A DNA stretch of 64,000 bases from Arthrobacter sp. zg-Y1171 (GCF_025244845.1 NZ_CP104264.1:1736001-1800000); one strand, 5' to 3'; shown: positions 48,906-58,749, counted from the first letter of the stretch. Numbers and translations are program-made. Notes: generated from the sequence alone by a model not told the origin.

Positions 48906-51527
48906 CTACAGTCCGGCCGCCTGGACGCGCAGGGACCGAAGCAGCTGGTCCTGCTGCTCGATAATGATCCTGCGCAGCGCGCCCGGCGCGTGGGGATGGA
49001 GCTCCAGCCATTCGACCGATTTCTGCACCACCGGATGGTCGGCCGGCACCATGCCCGCTGCTGCGTCCTGGTGCCCCGGGTAGAGCCCGCCGACCACGCG
49101 TGAAGCCAGCTCGATGCTGCGCGCGGACCAGACCCCGGTAAGGGAGGCGAAATAGTTCTCTATGTATCCGTCGAGCAGCTCGTGGCTGCCCAGGCCGAAC
49201 CCGGTGATCGTGGCCGAGAGCAGTTCATTGGAGAGAGTGTCGGAGTGCACTGCCGCCTGCCATGCCGCGGCCTTTACCTCCGGATCCGGGAAGGCAGCCG
49301 CAGCGGTGGTGTGGCCCACCCGGCCCGACGCCGTGGTATCCCGTTCCAGCTCCGCATCCAGTTCCGCGCGGCTCGCGGAATCTGTGGCCGCAAGTGCAAC
49401 CCAGAGGCGCCAGCGAAGATCGGAATCCACTGCCAGGCCTTCGATGCCGGCGCTGCCGTCCAGCAGTCCGCGCAGGAGCTGGTTGTAGGTGCTGCTGCGC
49501 CGTCCGGCGCCGGCGGCGGCCCGGGCCCAGATGATCTGCCGGTCGCTGCCAGGTGCCGCCGACGTCAACTGCTCGGCAATATGCGCGTAGAACTCCTCAC
49601 GCAATCCGTCCCGCCGCGACGTCGGTGCGTAGTACTCGATGGCACTGAGGGCGTTGTCCAGCAGTACCTGCAGGACGCCGGCACCGCTTTCCTGCGGCGC
49701 CACCCGCTGGACCAGCCGTACGTAGTCCTTGGCACTGAGGACACCGTCACGGACGCTGTTCCACAGAGCTGAGAGCGTGATGGCCCGGGCCAGGGGATCG
49801 CTGAGCCGGTGCAGGGACTCCAGCAGGGTGCCCAGCGACGCGTCGTCGAAGCGGATCTTGGCGTAGGTAAGGTCCTCGTCATTGAGCAGCAGAAGCGCCG
49901 GACGCTGCCTGCCGAGCAGTTCGGGTACCTCCGTCCGTGCACCGGCGACGTCCAGTTCCACGCTGTCGGTGCGGACCAGCGCGCCGGCGGCGTCGAAATC
50001 GTACAGGCCGACGCGGAGCCGGTGCGGCCGGGGGACCTGTTCGCCGCTGACCGGATCCGGAGCATTCTGCCGGATCACCACGGACGTGTAGGCACCGGCG
50101 TCGTCGGTTTCGGTCTCCGGAACCAGGACCGGAACACCTGCGGTCTGGAGCCACCGGCTGGACCACAGCGCCATATCCCTGCCGGACGCCGCTTCCAGGG
50201 CGCCGAGGAGATCCGCGAGTGTGGTGTTGCCGAAGGCGTGGGCCCGGAAGTACCCGCGGGCGGCTTCGATAAAGGTATCGAACCCGACGTAGGCCACCAG
50301 CTGCTTGAGCACCGAGGCACCCTTGGCATACGTGATGCCGTCGAAGTTCTGCTTCGCTGCCTCCAGATCGGGAATGTCCGCCACGATGGGGTGCGTGGTG
50401 GGCAGCTGGTCCTGGACGTAGGCCCACGCCTTGCGCCGGTTCGCGAAGCTGACCCACGAGTTGGTGAAGTCGGTGGCGCGGTCCACGGCCAGGGCGCCCA
50501 TGTAGTCCGCGAAGGACTCCTTGAGCCACAGGTCGTCCCACCATTTCATGGTCACCAAGTCGCCGAACCACATATGCGCCATCTCATGCAGGATGGTGTT
50601 TGCCCGCGCCTCGTACTGCGCCTCCGTAGCCCGGGACCGGAACACATAGGCCTCCGTGAAGGTCACCAGGCCGGGATTCTCCATGGCGCCGAGGTTGTAC
50701 TCGGGAACAAAGGCGGAATCGTATTTCCCGAAGGGATACGGGAAGGCAAAGAGGCGGTGGAAGTAGTCCAGTCCCCGCTTAGTGACCGCGAAGATGTTCT
50801 CCGGGTCGAAATACCCGGCCAGGGAGGAACGGCAGTACGCAGCCAGCGGAACGCGCAGATCGGTGCCGTCGTCGAGCCGGACGGACCACTCGTCATCGGC
50901 GCGGTGGTACGGCCCGGCGAGGACTGTGGTGATGTAGGTGGAGATGCGCTGGGTGGGGGCGAACTCCCACCGGCTCAAGGTGCCGTCACCCAGCGGTGTC
51001 CGCTGCGTTTCGACGCCGTTGGAGGCCACTTCCCAGCCGGTCGGTGCCGTTACGGTGAAACTGAAGGATGCCTTCAGGTCCGGCTGCTCAAAGTCGGCAA
51101 ACACGCGCCGCGCGTCGGCGGGCTCGTACTGCGTGTAGAGGTAGGTCTGCCCGTCCGCCGGGTCGCGGAAGCGGTGCAGGCCCTCGCCGCTGCGGCTGTA
51201 GAGCGCCGTGCCGTCCACGGTGACGGTGTTTTGCTCCTGCAGGCCGGGCAGGTGGATCCGGGATTCGTCCACAACGTCCGCCGGGTCCAGCTCGACGCCG
51301 TTCAGGACCACCGAGGATACGCCGCCGTGGATGAAGTCCAGGAACGTCCCGGCACCGGGCTCTGAACAGCCGAAGGTTATGGTGCTTCGCGACCCGAAGC
51401 CTGCGGCGTCCTGGTCCCGGGCATTGCCCAGGTCCAGCTGGACGTCGTAGGAGGTCACGGACAGCAGGCGGGACCGCAGAGCGGCTTCGTCACGGCTCAG
51501 GTTCTGGTTAGGCACTTGTTCATTCAA
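48906..51527 (-). CDS. pepN: Aminopeptidase N (M1 family)
   Basis: PepN removes N-terminal residues from peptides using one zinc. The 873-residue protein has the substrate-recognition motif GAMEN (280-284), the zinc site HEMAH (His314, Glu315, His318) and the third ligand Glu337 in KESFADY, followed by a long helical C-terminal ERAP1-like domain. Length is standard for actinobacterial M1 enzymes. Its start overlaps the end of the membrane glycosyltransferase gene by eight bases, so the two share a transcript. Confidence 0.97.
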   Translation of the reverse strand: MNEQVPNQNLSRDEAALRSRLLSVTSYDVQLDLGNARDQDAAGFGSRSTITFGCSEPGAGTFLDFIHGGVSSVVLNGVELDPADVVDESRIHLPGLQEQNTVTVDGTALYSRSGEGLHRFRDPADGQTYLYTQYEPADARRVFADFEQPDLKASFSFTVTAPTGWEVASNGVETQRTPLGDGTLSRWEFAPTQRISTYITTVLAGPYHRADDEWSVRLDDGTDLRVPLAAYCRSSLAGYFDPENIFAVTKRGLDYFHRLFAFPYPFGKYDSAFVPEYNLGAMENPGLVTFTEAYVFRSRATEAQYEARANTILHEMAHMWFGDLVTMKWWDDLWLKESFADYMGALAVDRATDFTNSWVSFANRRKAWAYVQDQLPTTHPIVADIPDLEAAKQNFDGITYAKGASVLKQLVAYVGFDTFIEAARGYFRAHAFGNTTLADLLGALEAASGRDMALWSSRWLQTAGVPVLVPETETDDAGAYTSVVIRQNAPDPVSGEQVPRPHRLRVGLYDFDAAGALVRTDSVELDVAGARTEVPELLGRQRPALLLLNDEDLTYAKIRFDDASLGTLLESLHRLSDPLARAITLSALWNSVRDGVLSAKDYVRLVQRVAPQESGAGVLQVLLDNALSAIEYYAPTSRRDGLREEFYAHIAEQLTSAAPGSDRQIIWARAAAGAGRRSSTYNQLLRGLLDGSAGIEGLAVDSDLRWRLWVALAATDSASRAELDAELERDTTASGRVGHTTAAAAFPDPEVKAAAWQAAVHSDTLSNELLSATITGFGLGSHELLDGYIENYFASLTGVWSARSIELASRVVGGLYPGHQDAAAGMVPADHPVVQKSVEWLELHPHAPGALRRIIIEQQDQLLRSLRVQAAGL

Positions 51528-53205
51528 TCACTTCTGCAGGCCCCGGCGGTGCCGCATGACGTGGCCGGCTCCGCACGCGGCTCCGAACCGCTGCTGCCTG
51601 CAGCAGTTCCATCACTGCAGTGAAGGACAACGAGGCCAGCACTATGAAATACGGCGCGTAGAGATAGAGGAACCGCGCGCGGGCCTCGAAGAGCAAAAGG
51701 AACAGGAGCAATCCGAGCAGTGCAATCCGCATTGCCGAAAGCTCCGGGCGCAGGAGGCGGGGCGTCCGCAGGAACAACGGCACGGCCACGAGGGCAAGGA
51801 CCGCGAACCAGGTTCCCTGCCAGAGGGAGAGCAGCCAGTGGAAGTTCGGACGGGTATTGCCGAACAGGTCCTGGATGCCTTGGTCTGCCGGGCGGGACGA
51901 AAGGAAATCTTCCCCGGTCAGCACTCCTTCGCCCCAGGAGAAGAAGGAACCGTCTCCGGTGAACCACGCCAGCTTGTGGTGAAGGAAGACAACGTAGCCG
52001 CCCGGTCCCATGCTGGACACCCGCTCCGCGTACGTTTGCACCCCTTGCCGGAATTTCTCCTCTTCGCCGGTGAGGGCAACCGTGCTCTGGTAATCATCCT
52101 CGTTGTACGTGCCGTAGTAGGGGCCGTGGGGTCCCTGCGTAGTGCCTGCTCCGACCTTCAGGAAATGGCCCGGGTTCATCGCGCGGGGATTGTCCTCGAT
52201 ATCGAACGCAATGACCGGGGTTTGTTCTTCGAAGGCCGCGATCAGCCGGTTACCGGTGAAGAAGCTCCCCCCAACAACCACAACCGCCAGAATCAGGACT
52301 CCGGGGGTCTTCCGGGATGCGAGCAGGCATACCGCCGTGATGCCGGCAGCCACCACGCAGATCAGCACGGTGGGTTTGATTCCGTAGCCCACTGCGGCCA
52401 CCGCGCCCGCAAGGATCCACAGCGGCACGCGGACGGCAAGCCGGGCCGAACGGCGGGAAGCAAGCAGCAGGCAGAGGATCAGGACGGTGAACAGCACGCC
52501 CGCCGTGTCCGAGTAGAGCACTCCCGCCCACGGTGAGAGAACCAGGAAGACAGTTGTCGGCACCAGCGAAACGGCGGCGGCTGTCCGGCCGCCCAGCATG
52601 CGTACCGCGCAATAGGTCAGCACCGTCCCGGCGAAGAGCACCAGCCCGTTGAGGAACGCCGTGATCATTCCCAGGTCCTGGTAGCCGAGCGAGAGCGCGA
52701 ACTCGTAGTACGCCGCCACCAGCAGCACCAGGAGCAGGTTGTTCGGGTTGGTCTCGAAATAGGGGGTGACGGAGTCAGCGGTTTTGCCTGCCAGTCCGGC
52801 GGCGGCATCGGCGATTGCATGCGCGTCCCAGTCCGGGGGAAGCCGAACGGCGTAGGCCACCCGCAGCTGCAGGATCAGCAGCAGGACCCACACCGCTGCC
52901 CACGGCAGGTACGTCCAGGTGCGGTGCCGCTCAGCCAGCGGCGCCGCTTTTTGCAGCAGCCAATACAGCCCCGCCATCAGCACCGGCACGGACGCCGCGG
53001 CCAGAAGGGCCCATCCGGTGCGGTACCGCGAAATGCCGTAGTGCGGGTCAACCACGTTGGTCAGCAGGGCCCACAGGATCAACGCACAGAGCACCAGGCC
53101 GGCAGCAGCCGGTAAGTCCGCGGGCCGCGGGCGGGATCGCGACGACGCGGCATGACGCCGTTGGACGCCGCCGACGGTGTGTTGCGCAACGCCTTCTCCG
53201 GACAT
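51520..53205 (-). CDS. Membrane glycosyltransferase-like protein (GT39/ArnT type)
   Basis: The 561-residue protein has about 11-12 hydrophobic segments and a large external loop between residues about 320 and 430. A DWDAHAIADAAAG segment follows an early loop, in the position of the acidic residue that GT-C enzymes use for catalysis. This suggests a lipid-linked sugar transferase working on the outer face of the membrane; donor and acceptor are unknown. ATG 53205 is used; it overlaps pepN by eight bases at its 3' end. A Pro/Arg-rich stretch opens the protein. Confidence 0.75.
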   Translation of the reverse strand: MSGEGVAQHTVGGVQRRHAASSRSRPRPADLPAAAGLVLCALILWALLTNVVDPHYGISRYRTGWALLAAASVPVLMAGLYWLLQKAAPLAERHRTWTYLPWAAVWVLLLILQLRVAYAVRLPPDWDAHAIADAAAGLAGKTADSVTPYFETNPNNLLLVLLVAAYYEFALSLGYQDLGMITAFLNGLVLFAGTVLTYCAVRMLGGRTAAAVSLVPTTVFLVLSPWAGVLYSDTAGVLFTVLILCLLLASRRSARLAVRVPLWILAGAVAAVGYGIKPTVLICVVAAGITAVCLLASRKTPGVLILAVVVVGGSFFTGNRLIAAFEEQTPVIAFDIEDNPRAMNPGHFLKVGAGTTQGPHGPYYGTYNEDDYQSTVALTGEEEKFRQGVQTYAERVSSMGPGGYVVFLHHKLAWFTGDGSFFSWGEGVLTGEDFLSSRPADQGIQDLFGNTRPNFHWLLSLWQGTWFAVLALVAVPLFLRTPRLLRPELSAMRIALLGLLLFLLLFEARARFLYLYAPYFIVLASLSFTAVMELLQAAAVRSRVRSRPRHAAPPGPAEVIE

Positions 53206-53281
53206 GGCTCACGAGTCCTAGTTGGCTGGCGGGGGAGTTGGGTGGCGGGACTGGTTCTGCCCTGGCGGAACCCCGGTCCCA

Positions 53282-54352
53282 CTATCCGGCCAGCAGCACC
53301 GCCACGGCTAGGCCCAGCCCGGATATCAGGGCCCACGAGGTCAACGCCGCTGCCGCCGCACGGAAACCGGAGGCGAACAGCGCCTTCACCCGGACACCGG
53401 CCCCCAGTGCAAACAACGCCGCGGCAAACAGCAGTTCCTGCAGGACGGCGGCGGCTTCCAGCGCCGCCCCGGGCAGCACGCCCCAGGTGCGGACCAGGAT
53501 CAGCGCGAGGAACCCCAGGACAAACAAGGGGACCAGCGGTGGGCGCTTGCCCTGCACCGGAAGCTGCGACTCTGCGCGGCGGGCCAGCAGCCCGGCGGCT
53601 GCGGTCATCGGGGCCAGCAGCACCACCCGCGCCAGCTTCACGACGACGGCGGCCGCCAGCGCCGCGGTTCCTGCGGTCTGCGCCGTGGCGACTACCTGTC
53701 CGACGTCGTGCACGGACGCCCCGGCCCAGGAGCCGAAAACTTCCGGCGGCAGGTGCAACACCCTGCCGGCAAGCGGCAGCGCTGCAATGGCCAGCGTGCC
53801 GCAGAGGGTTACCAGGGCGACCGGTACCACCGTTTCTTCGGTGCGGGTCCTGCGGACTGCGGCCATTGCCCCGATGGCGGAAACACCGCAGATGGAGAAC
53901 CCTGCGGCGATCAGCACCGGTTCATCACCCGGAAGGCGGAACAACCGGCAGATGACGTACGTCCCCGCGAACGCCGCCAGCACCAGCGCCACGATCAGCA
54001 GCAGTGCTGTCCAGCCCAGTCCCGCGATATCGACCAGCGAGACCTTCAGCCCCAGCAGCACGATTCCGAGGCGCAGGAATTTCCGCGCGGCCAGGGCCAG
54101 TCCGGGCTTCCAGGAACCGACGGCCCGGGCGGCGGTACCGGGGAGGTTCGCCGCCAGCAGGCCCAGTACGACTGCGGCCGTCAGGACAGGTACCGCGGGC
54201 AGGAGCAGATGCACCAGGAAGGACGCGGCGACGGCGGCCGCAGCGGTCAGCAGCCCGGGGACGGTGCGTTGCAGGCGGGCACGCCGGGAGGGCGGCACAG
54301 GGGAGGATGCGGCGGTGGAGGCTGCGGAGGAGGCTGCGGAGGAATCTGGCAC
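53282..54352 (-). CDS. YeiH/UPF0324 family putative sulfate exporter
   Basis: The 356-residue membrane protein belongs to the conserved UPF0324 family (Cons_hypoth698). It has ten or so hydrophobic segments and the family motifs LRLGIVLLGLKVSL, CGVSAIGAMAAV and GASVHDVGQVVA. Members are annotated as sulfate or sulfur-compound exporters, with little direct evidence. An Ala/Ser-rich N-terminal stretch precedes the first span. The start ATG 54352 faces the divergent P-type ATPase gene. It is separated from the glycosyltransferase gene by 76 bases. Confidence 0.88.
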   Translation of the reverse strand: MPDSSAASSAASTAASSPVPPSRRARLQRTVPGLLTAAAAVAASFLVHLLLPAVPVLTAAVVLGLLAANLPGTAARAVGSWKPGLALAARKFLRLGIVLLGLKVSLVDIAGLGWTALLLIVALVLAAFAGTYVICRLFRLPGDEPVLIAAGFSICGVSAIGAMAAVRRTRTEETVVPVALVTLCGTLAIAALPLAGRVLHLPPEVFGSWAGASVHDVGQVVATAQTAGTAALAAAVVVKLARVVLLAPMTAAAGLLARRAESQLPVQGKRPPLVPLFVLGFLALILVRTWGVLPGAALEAAAVLQELLFAAALFALGAGVRVKALFASGFRAAAAALTSWALISGLGLAVAVLLAG

Positions 54353-54429
54353 GTTTACACCCTGCCGCAGACGCTGCCGTTATCCAAAGCGCTCCGGCTT
54401 TCCGCCTTCCCGGCCCGGGCCGCCCGCCG

Positions 54430-54447
54430 TTGGCATACTGCTGCCAA
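54430..54447. promoter_or_regulatory. Inverted repeat in the YeiH/P-type ATPase divergent region
   Basis: TTGGCA-TACTGC-TGCCAA (six-base arms, six-base spacer) is centred about 60 bases before the ATPase start and 85 before the YeiH start, a natural operator position. CATACT inside it resembles a -10. Confidence 0.4.
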
Positions 54448-54499
54448 GGCCTGCGTTGCTACCATTGGGGCACCATCCTCAAGGAACCGGGAAGCGCCC

Positions 54500-57292
54500 A
54501 TGAGTTCGCAAGGCAACAGTGGAAGCGTCCAAGGCGTTTCCATGCAGCAGCAGATCCAATCCCCGTGGTTGTTCCCCGCAGAAGAGGTGGCAGCGGCGCT
54601 GGGAACCGACCCGGAGACCGGGCTCGACGCCGGCGAAGTCCGGGACCGGCTGGCCCGTTACGGGCCGAACCAGCTCGCCGAGGGCAAAAAAGTACCGGTG
54701 TGGCGGAAGGTCCTGGCCCTGCTCTCGGACCGGTTGACCATCGTCCTGATCATCGCCGCGGTTGTCAGTGCCGTGGTCTCCCGCGAGTGGGAAACCCCGG
54801 TGGTGATCCTGCTGGTCATCATCCTCAACACCACCCTGAACTACGTGCAGGAGCAACGGGCCGAGAACAGCCTGGAAGCCCTGCGCAACGCGTCGGTCGA
54901 CAGCTGCCGGGTGCTGCGGTCCGGCAACGCGGTAACGGCGGAACGGACGGAGCTGGTGCCCGGCGACGTCGTGCTCCTTGAGGCGGGGGACAGCGTGCCC
55001 GCGGACGGACGGCTGCTGGAGGCCGTGCGCCTGCAGGTGGCCGAGGCGGCCCTCACCGGCGAGTCCAAGCCCACCAACAAGATGGTCGCCCCGCTGTCGG
55101 ATCCGCAGCTGCCGGTCGCGGACCGCACCAACCTGCTGTTTATGGACACCGATGTGACCCGAGGGCGCGGCGTGCTGCTGGTTACGGGTACGGGCATGGA
55201 AACCCAGATCGGCACCATCGCGCATTTGCTGGGCAGTACCGCGGAGGAAAAGACCACCCTGCAGCGCAGCATCGACCAGCTGGCACGGGTCCTGACCTAC
55301 ATCGCCTTCGCCGTCGTCGCCCTCGTGTTCGTGCTGGGGCTGCTGCGCGGGGACAGCTGGGAAGACCTGTTCCTGACCGCCGTTTCACTGGCCGTGGCCA
55401 CCATTCCCGAGGGGCTGACCGCCGTCGTGGCCTTCACCCTCGCCATGGGTGCCTCCCGGCTTGCCGCACGCGGGGCGATCATCAAGCAGCTGGCAGCCGT
55501 GGAGACCCTCGGCAGCACGTCGCAGATCTGCACGGACAAGACCGGCACGCTCACCCTCAACGAAATGACGGTGCGGCGGTTGTATTCGCCCGAGGGCCGC
55601 CGGTTCCGGGTGACCGGAAACGGCTATTCCACGGACGGAAAGATCCTCAGCCCCGACGGGCAGTCCGCCCCCTTGCCGCCGGAGGCTTTTATGGCCATGG
55701 CGCTGTGCAATGACGCCTCGGTCGAGGACGGCAGGCTGACCGGAGACCCGACCGAGGGCTCCCTCGTGGTCCTGGCGGAAAAGGGCGGGATCGACGTCGC
55801 CGGCGCCCGTGCCACCCACCGGCGCATCGCCGAAGTTCCGTTCGACTCCGACTACAAGTTCATGGCCACGTTCAACCGCTCCGACGACGCCGCGGCCGCC
55901 GTGCACTGCAACGTCAAGGGGGCGCCCGGCGTGGTCCTGGACCGGACAGCGTTCCTGCAGACCCCGGACGGCCTGGTCCCGCTGGACCCCGAGGAACGCG
56001 CGCGCATCTCCCGCGACGTGGAGTCCCTGGCCAACGCCGGCCTGCGGACCATGGCGGTAGCCGGGCGGGTACTGGATGCACCGCTGCCGTCCAGCCCGGA
56101 TGCGCTGTTTGCCGAGGCCGCCAACCTGGTGCTGTACGCCGTCGTCGGGATCCTGGATCCGCCGCGGCAGGAGGCAGCCGAAGCCATTGCCCGGGCGCGG
56201 GCCGCCGGGATCGACGTGCACATGATCACCGGGGACCATCTGGTCACGGCTTCGGCGATTGCCAGGGACCTCGGGATCGAGGGCAGGGCCGCTGCGGGCA
56301 CGGCGCTTGACGCCATGGATGATGCAGAGCTGCGGCGGCAGGCGCCGCAGCTGGGGGTGCTGGCCCGGGTTTCCCCCGAACACAAGATCCGGATTGTGGA
56401 GGCGCTCCAGGCGGACGGCTACATCGTGGCCATGACCGGCGACGGCGTGAATGACGCTCCGGCGCTGAAACGCGCCGACATCGGGATTGCCATGGGTATC
56501 ACCGGCACCGACGTGTCCAAGGGTGCGGCCAAGATGATCCTCACCGACGACAACTTCGCCACCATCGTGGCGGCCGTCGAAGAAGGCCGCGGCATCTACG
56601 ACAACATCCTGAAATTCGTCCGGTTCCAGCTGACCACCGCCTGGGGCTTCGTGCTGATCTTCCTCGCGGCGGCAACCTTCGGCTTCGCCGGCGGGGCACC
56701 CTTCACCGCACTGCAGATCCTGTGGGTGAACATCATCATGGACGGTCCGCCCGCCCTGGCCCTCGGTGTGGACCGGACCGACCCGGACGTGATGAAAAAG
56801 CCGCCCCGGCCGGCCACCGAGCCCCTGCTTACGGGCCGGCGGATCGCCGTGCTGACAATGCTCGGCATCGTGATGGCTGTGGGTACCTGCGCCGTCCTGG
56901 TCAATGCTCCGCGGTGGTTCCCCGAAAGCGCCGGCAGTACCAACTTCGCCACGACCATGGCCTTCACCACCTTCGTGTTCTACCAGGTGTTCAACCTATT
57001 GAACGTCCGCTCCGAAACCGGCAGCGTCTTCACGCTGCGGACCTTCACCAACCGCGCCATCTGGGTTTCCCTCGTCGCTGTGGTGGTGCTGCAGATCCTG
57101 GTGGTGCAGCTGAGCATCTTCGCGGGCATCTTCGACACGGTGCCGCTGACCTCAGCGCAGTGGTTCCTCTGCTTCGCCGTCGGGGCGACCGTCCTGGTGG
57201 TCTCCGAGATCGGCAAGGCGGTGCAGCGGCTGTCCGCCCGCCGTCGTCGGCCGGGGCCGGTGCCGAAGGCCTACCAGGGGGAGGGCTTGTAG
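54500..57292 (+). CDS. P2-type cation-transporting ATPase, probably calcium
   Basis: The 930-residue protein is a P-type ATPase with the actuator LTGES, phosphorylation site DKTGT at Asp346, and the hinge MTGDGVNDAPALKRADIGIAMG. The M4 motif is PEGL and the M6 motif is WVNIIMDGPP with Asn and Asp, the pair that binds Ca2+ in SERCA and PMCA pumps. The M5 segment FQLTTAWG lacks the Asn seen in PMCA, so specificity is inferred. ATG 54500 is chosen for the conserved N-terminus; sequence upstream in the same frame is antisense to the YeiH gene. Its 3' end overlaps the convergent SDR gene by 22 bases. Confidence 0.92.
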   Translation: MSSQGNSGSVQGVSMQQQIQSPWLFPAEEVAAALGTDPETGLDAGEVRDRLARYGPNQLAEGKKVPVWRKVLALLSDRLTIVLIIAAVVSAVVSREWETPVVILLVIILNTTLNYVQEQRAENSLEALRNASVDSCRVLRSGNAVTAERTELVPGDVVLLEAGDSVPADGRLLEAVRLQVAEAALTGESKPTNKMVAPLSDPQLPVADRTNLLFMDTDVTRGRGVLLVTGTGMETQIGTIAHLLGSTAEEKTTLQRSIDQLARVLTYIAFAVVALVFVLGLLRGDSWEDLFLTAVSLAVATIPEGLTAVVAFTLAMGASRLAARGAIIKQLAAVETLGSTSQICTDKTGTLTLNEMTVRRLYSPEGRRFRVTGNGYSTDGKILSPDGQSAPLPPEAFMAMALCNDASVEDGRLTGDPTEGSLVVLAEKGGIDVAGARATHRRIAEVPFDSDYKFMATFNRSDDAAAAVHCNVKGAPGVVLDRTAFLQTPDGLVPLDPEERARISRDVESLANAGLRTMAVAGRVLDAPLPSSPDALFAEAANLVLYAVVGILDPPRQEAAEAIARARAAGIDVHMITGDHLVTASAIARDLGIEGRAAAGTALDAMDDAELRRQAPQLGVLARVSPEHKIRIVEALQADGYIVAMTGDGVNDAPALKRADIGIAMGITGTDVSKGAAKMILTDDNFATIVAAVEEGRGIYDNILKFVRFQLTTAWGFVLIFLAAATFGFAGGAPFTALQILWVNIIMDGPPALALGVDRTDPDVMKKPPRPATEPLLTGRRIAVLTMLGIVMAVGTCAVLVNAPRWFPESAGSTNFATTMAFTTFVFYQVFNLLNVRSETGSVFTLRTFTNRAIWVSLVAVVVLQILVVQLSIFAGIFDTVPLTSAQWFLCFAVGATVLVVSEIGKAVQRLSARRRRPGPVPKAYQGEGL

Positions 57293-58707
57293 TCCTTGAG
57301 GAAGACCCCGTACTGGTCTTCGCCGTTTTCGCCCATCACGATCGGGTCGTAGACGCGGGCCGCGCCGTCGACCAGGTCCAGCGGCGCGTGGAAGCCTTCC
57401 TCCGCCAGGCGCACCTTGGTGGGGTGGGGACGCTCGTCGGTGATCCAGCCGGTGTCCACGGCCGTCATGAGGATCCCGTCCGTTTCCAGCATTTCCTCGG
57501 CACTGGTGCGCGTGAGCATGTTCAGCGACGCCTTGGCCATGTTGGTGTGCGGATGGCCGGGTCCCTTGTACCGGCGGGAGAACTGGCCTTCCATGGCTGA
57601 GACGTTCACGATGTACTTCCGCCGTGCCGGAGACGCCGCCATCGCGGGGCGGAGCCGGTTGACGAGCAGGAACGGCGCCGTGACGTTGCACAGCTGCACC
57701 TCCAGCATCTCCAGCGGGTCCACCTGGTCCACCACCTGCGTCCAGCTGTTGATCGGCGCCGTGTCCGGGACCAGCCCGCCGGCGTCGATTGCCGTTCCGG
57801 CCTCCATCCGCGCCAGCGACGAAGAGCCGGCGGTGAGCGCCAGGGCAGTGACGGCGTCGGCTGCCAGCACCGGATGCGCGGCGACTGACCCGGCCAGCGC
57901 CGTGGGATGCGCGTCGTAGGTGTGCCCGAAGGTGACCAGCTCGGGCATGGGACCGTCCGGCAGCGGTGCCAGTTCGGCGTCGGTCAGCGGGCGGTAGGCG
58001 TTGGAGGACCGCCGGACGGTCTGGGCGGCATTGTTGATCAGGATGTCCAGGGGACCGGCCTCCGCGACGGACTCGGCAAGCGAGATGACCTGGGCCGGGT
58101 CGCGCAGGTCGATGCCGACAATGCGCAGCCGGTGCAGCCAGTCCGCGGAGTCTTCCATCGCGGCAAAACGGCGTGCAGCGTCCTTCGGGAAGCGGGTGGT
58201 GATGGTGGTGTGCGCACCGTCGCGCAGGAGCCGCAGGGCGATATACATGCCGATCTTCGCGCGGCCGCCGGTCAGCAGTGCCCGCCTGCCGGTCAGGTCG
58301 GTGCGGGCGTCCCGCTTGGTGTGGCTGAAGCCCGCGCATTCGGGGCAGAGCTGGTGGTAGAAGGCATCCACCACGGTGTAGGGCTGCTTGCAGATGTAGC
58401 AGTTGCGCGGCTTGAGCAGCGTGCCGGCGGACGGTCCGTGCGCCGCGGTGGTGAGCTGCGCCCCGCGGGTTTCATCATCAATCCGGTCAGCGGCGCCGGT
58501 GGCCGTGAGGGCGACGACGGCGCGGTCCGCCTCTGCCACGGCGGTGCGCTTTTCGTTCTTCCGGTGCTTCTTCACGGATTTGAACATCTTGGCGGTGGCC
58601 CGCCGGACCGCGACGTAGTCGGGGTTTTCTTCATCCAGGACATGGATGGAAGCCAGGACCTTCAGGGCTGTCTGGATTTCTTCCGGGCTTAGTTCAGGGG
58701 TACTCAT
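57271..58707 (-). CDS. SDR-family oxidoreductase with N-terminal zinc ribbon
   Basis: The 478-residue protein has three parts. An N-terminal helical region of about 100 residues comes first. It is followed by a zinc ribbon with Cys103, Cys106, Cys121 and Cys124 (CYIC and CPEC). The third part is a Rossmann SDR domain with LTGGRAKIG (nucleotide loop 146-153) and NNAAQ (225-229). The SDR active-site region has Ser370 and Lys392, but the position four before the Lys is Thr388, not Tyr; Tyr380 is twelve away. About 90 residues are inserted between NNAAQ and the next conserved Asn. ATG 58707 has AAAGG upstream; ATG 58725 is an alternative. Function is unknown. Confidence 0.85.
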   Translation of the reverse strand: MSTPELSPEEIQTALKVLASIHVLDEENPDYVAVRRATAKMFKSVKKHRKNEKRTAVAEADRAVVALTATGAADRIDDETRGAQLTTAAHGPSAGTLLKPRNCYICKQPYTVVDAFYHQLCPECAGFSHTKRDARTDLTGRRALLTGGRAKIGMYIALRLLRDGAHTTITTRFPKDAARRFAAMEDSADWLHRLRIVGIDLRDPAQVISLAESVAEAGPLDILINNAAQTVRRSSNAYRPLTDAELAPLPDGPMPELVTFGHTYDAHPTALAGSVAAHPVLAADAVTALALTAGSSSLARMEAGTAIDAGGLVPDTAPINSWTQVVDQVDPLEMLEVQLCNVTAPFLLVNRLRPAMAASPARRKYIVNVSAMEGQFSRRYKGPGHPHTNMAKASLNMLTRTSAEEMLETDGILMTAVDTGWITDERPHPTKVRLAEEGFHAPLDLVDGAARVYDPIVMGENGEDQYGVFLKDYKPSPW

Positions 58708-58749
58708 GGGGGCCTTTACGCTCATCGGCACCGGAGGATCCACAGTGCA

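Noticed and set aside
49809..51365. A 518-codon frame opposite pepN
   Set aside because: It is antisense to the zinc-site region of a complete aminopeptidase and matches no family.
53708..54499. A 264-residue N-terminal extension of the P-type ATPase
   Set aside because: The extension is antisense to the conserved YeiH-family gene; the ATPase N-terminus fits ATG 54500.
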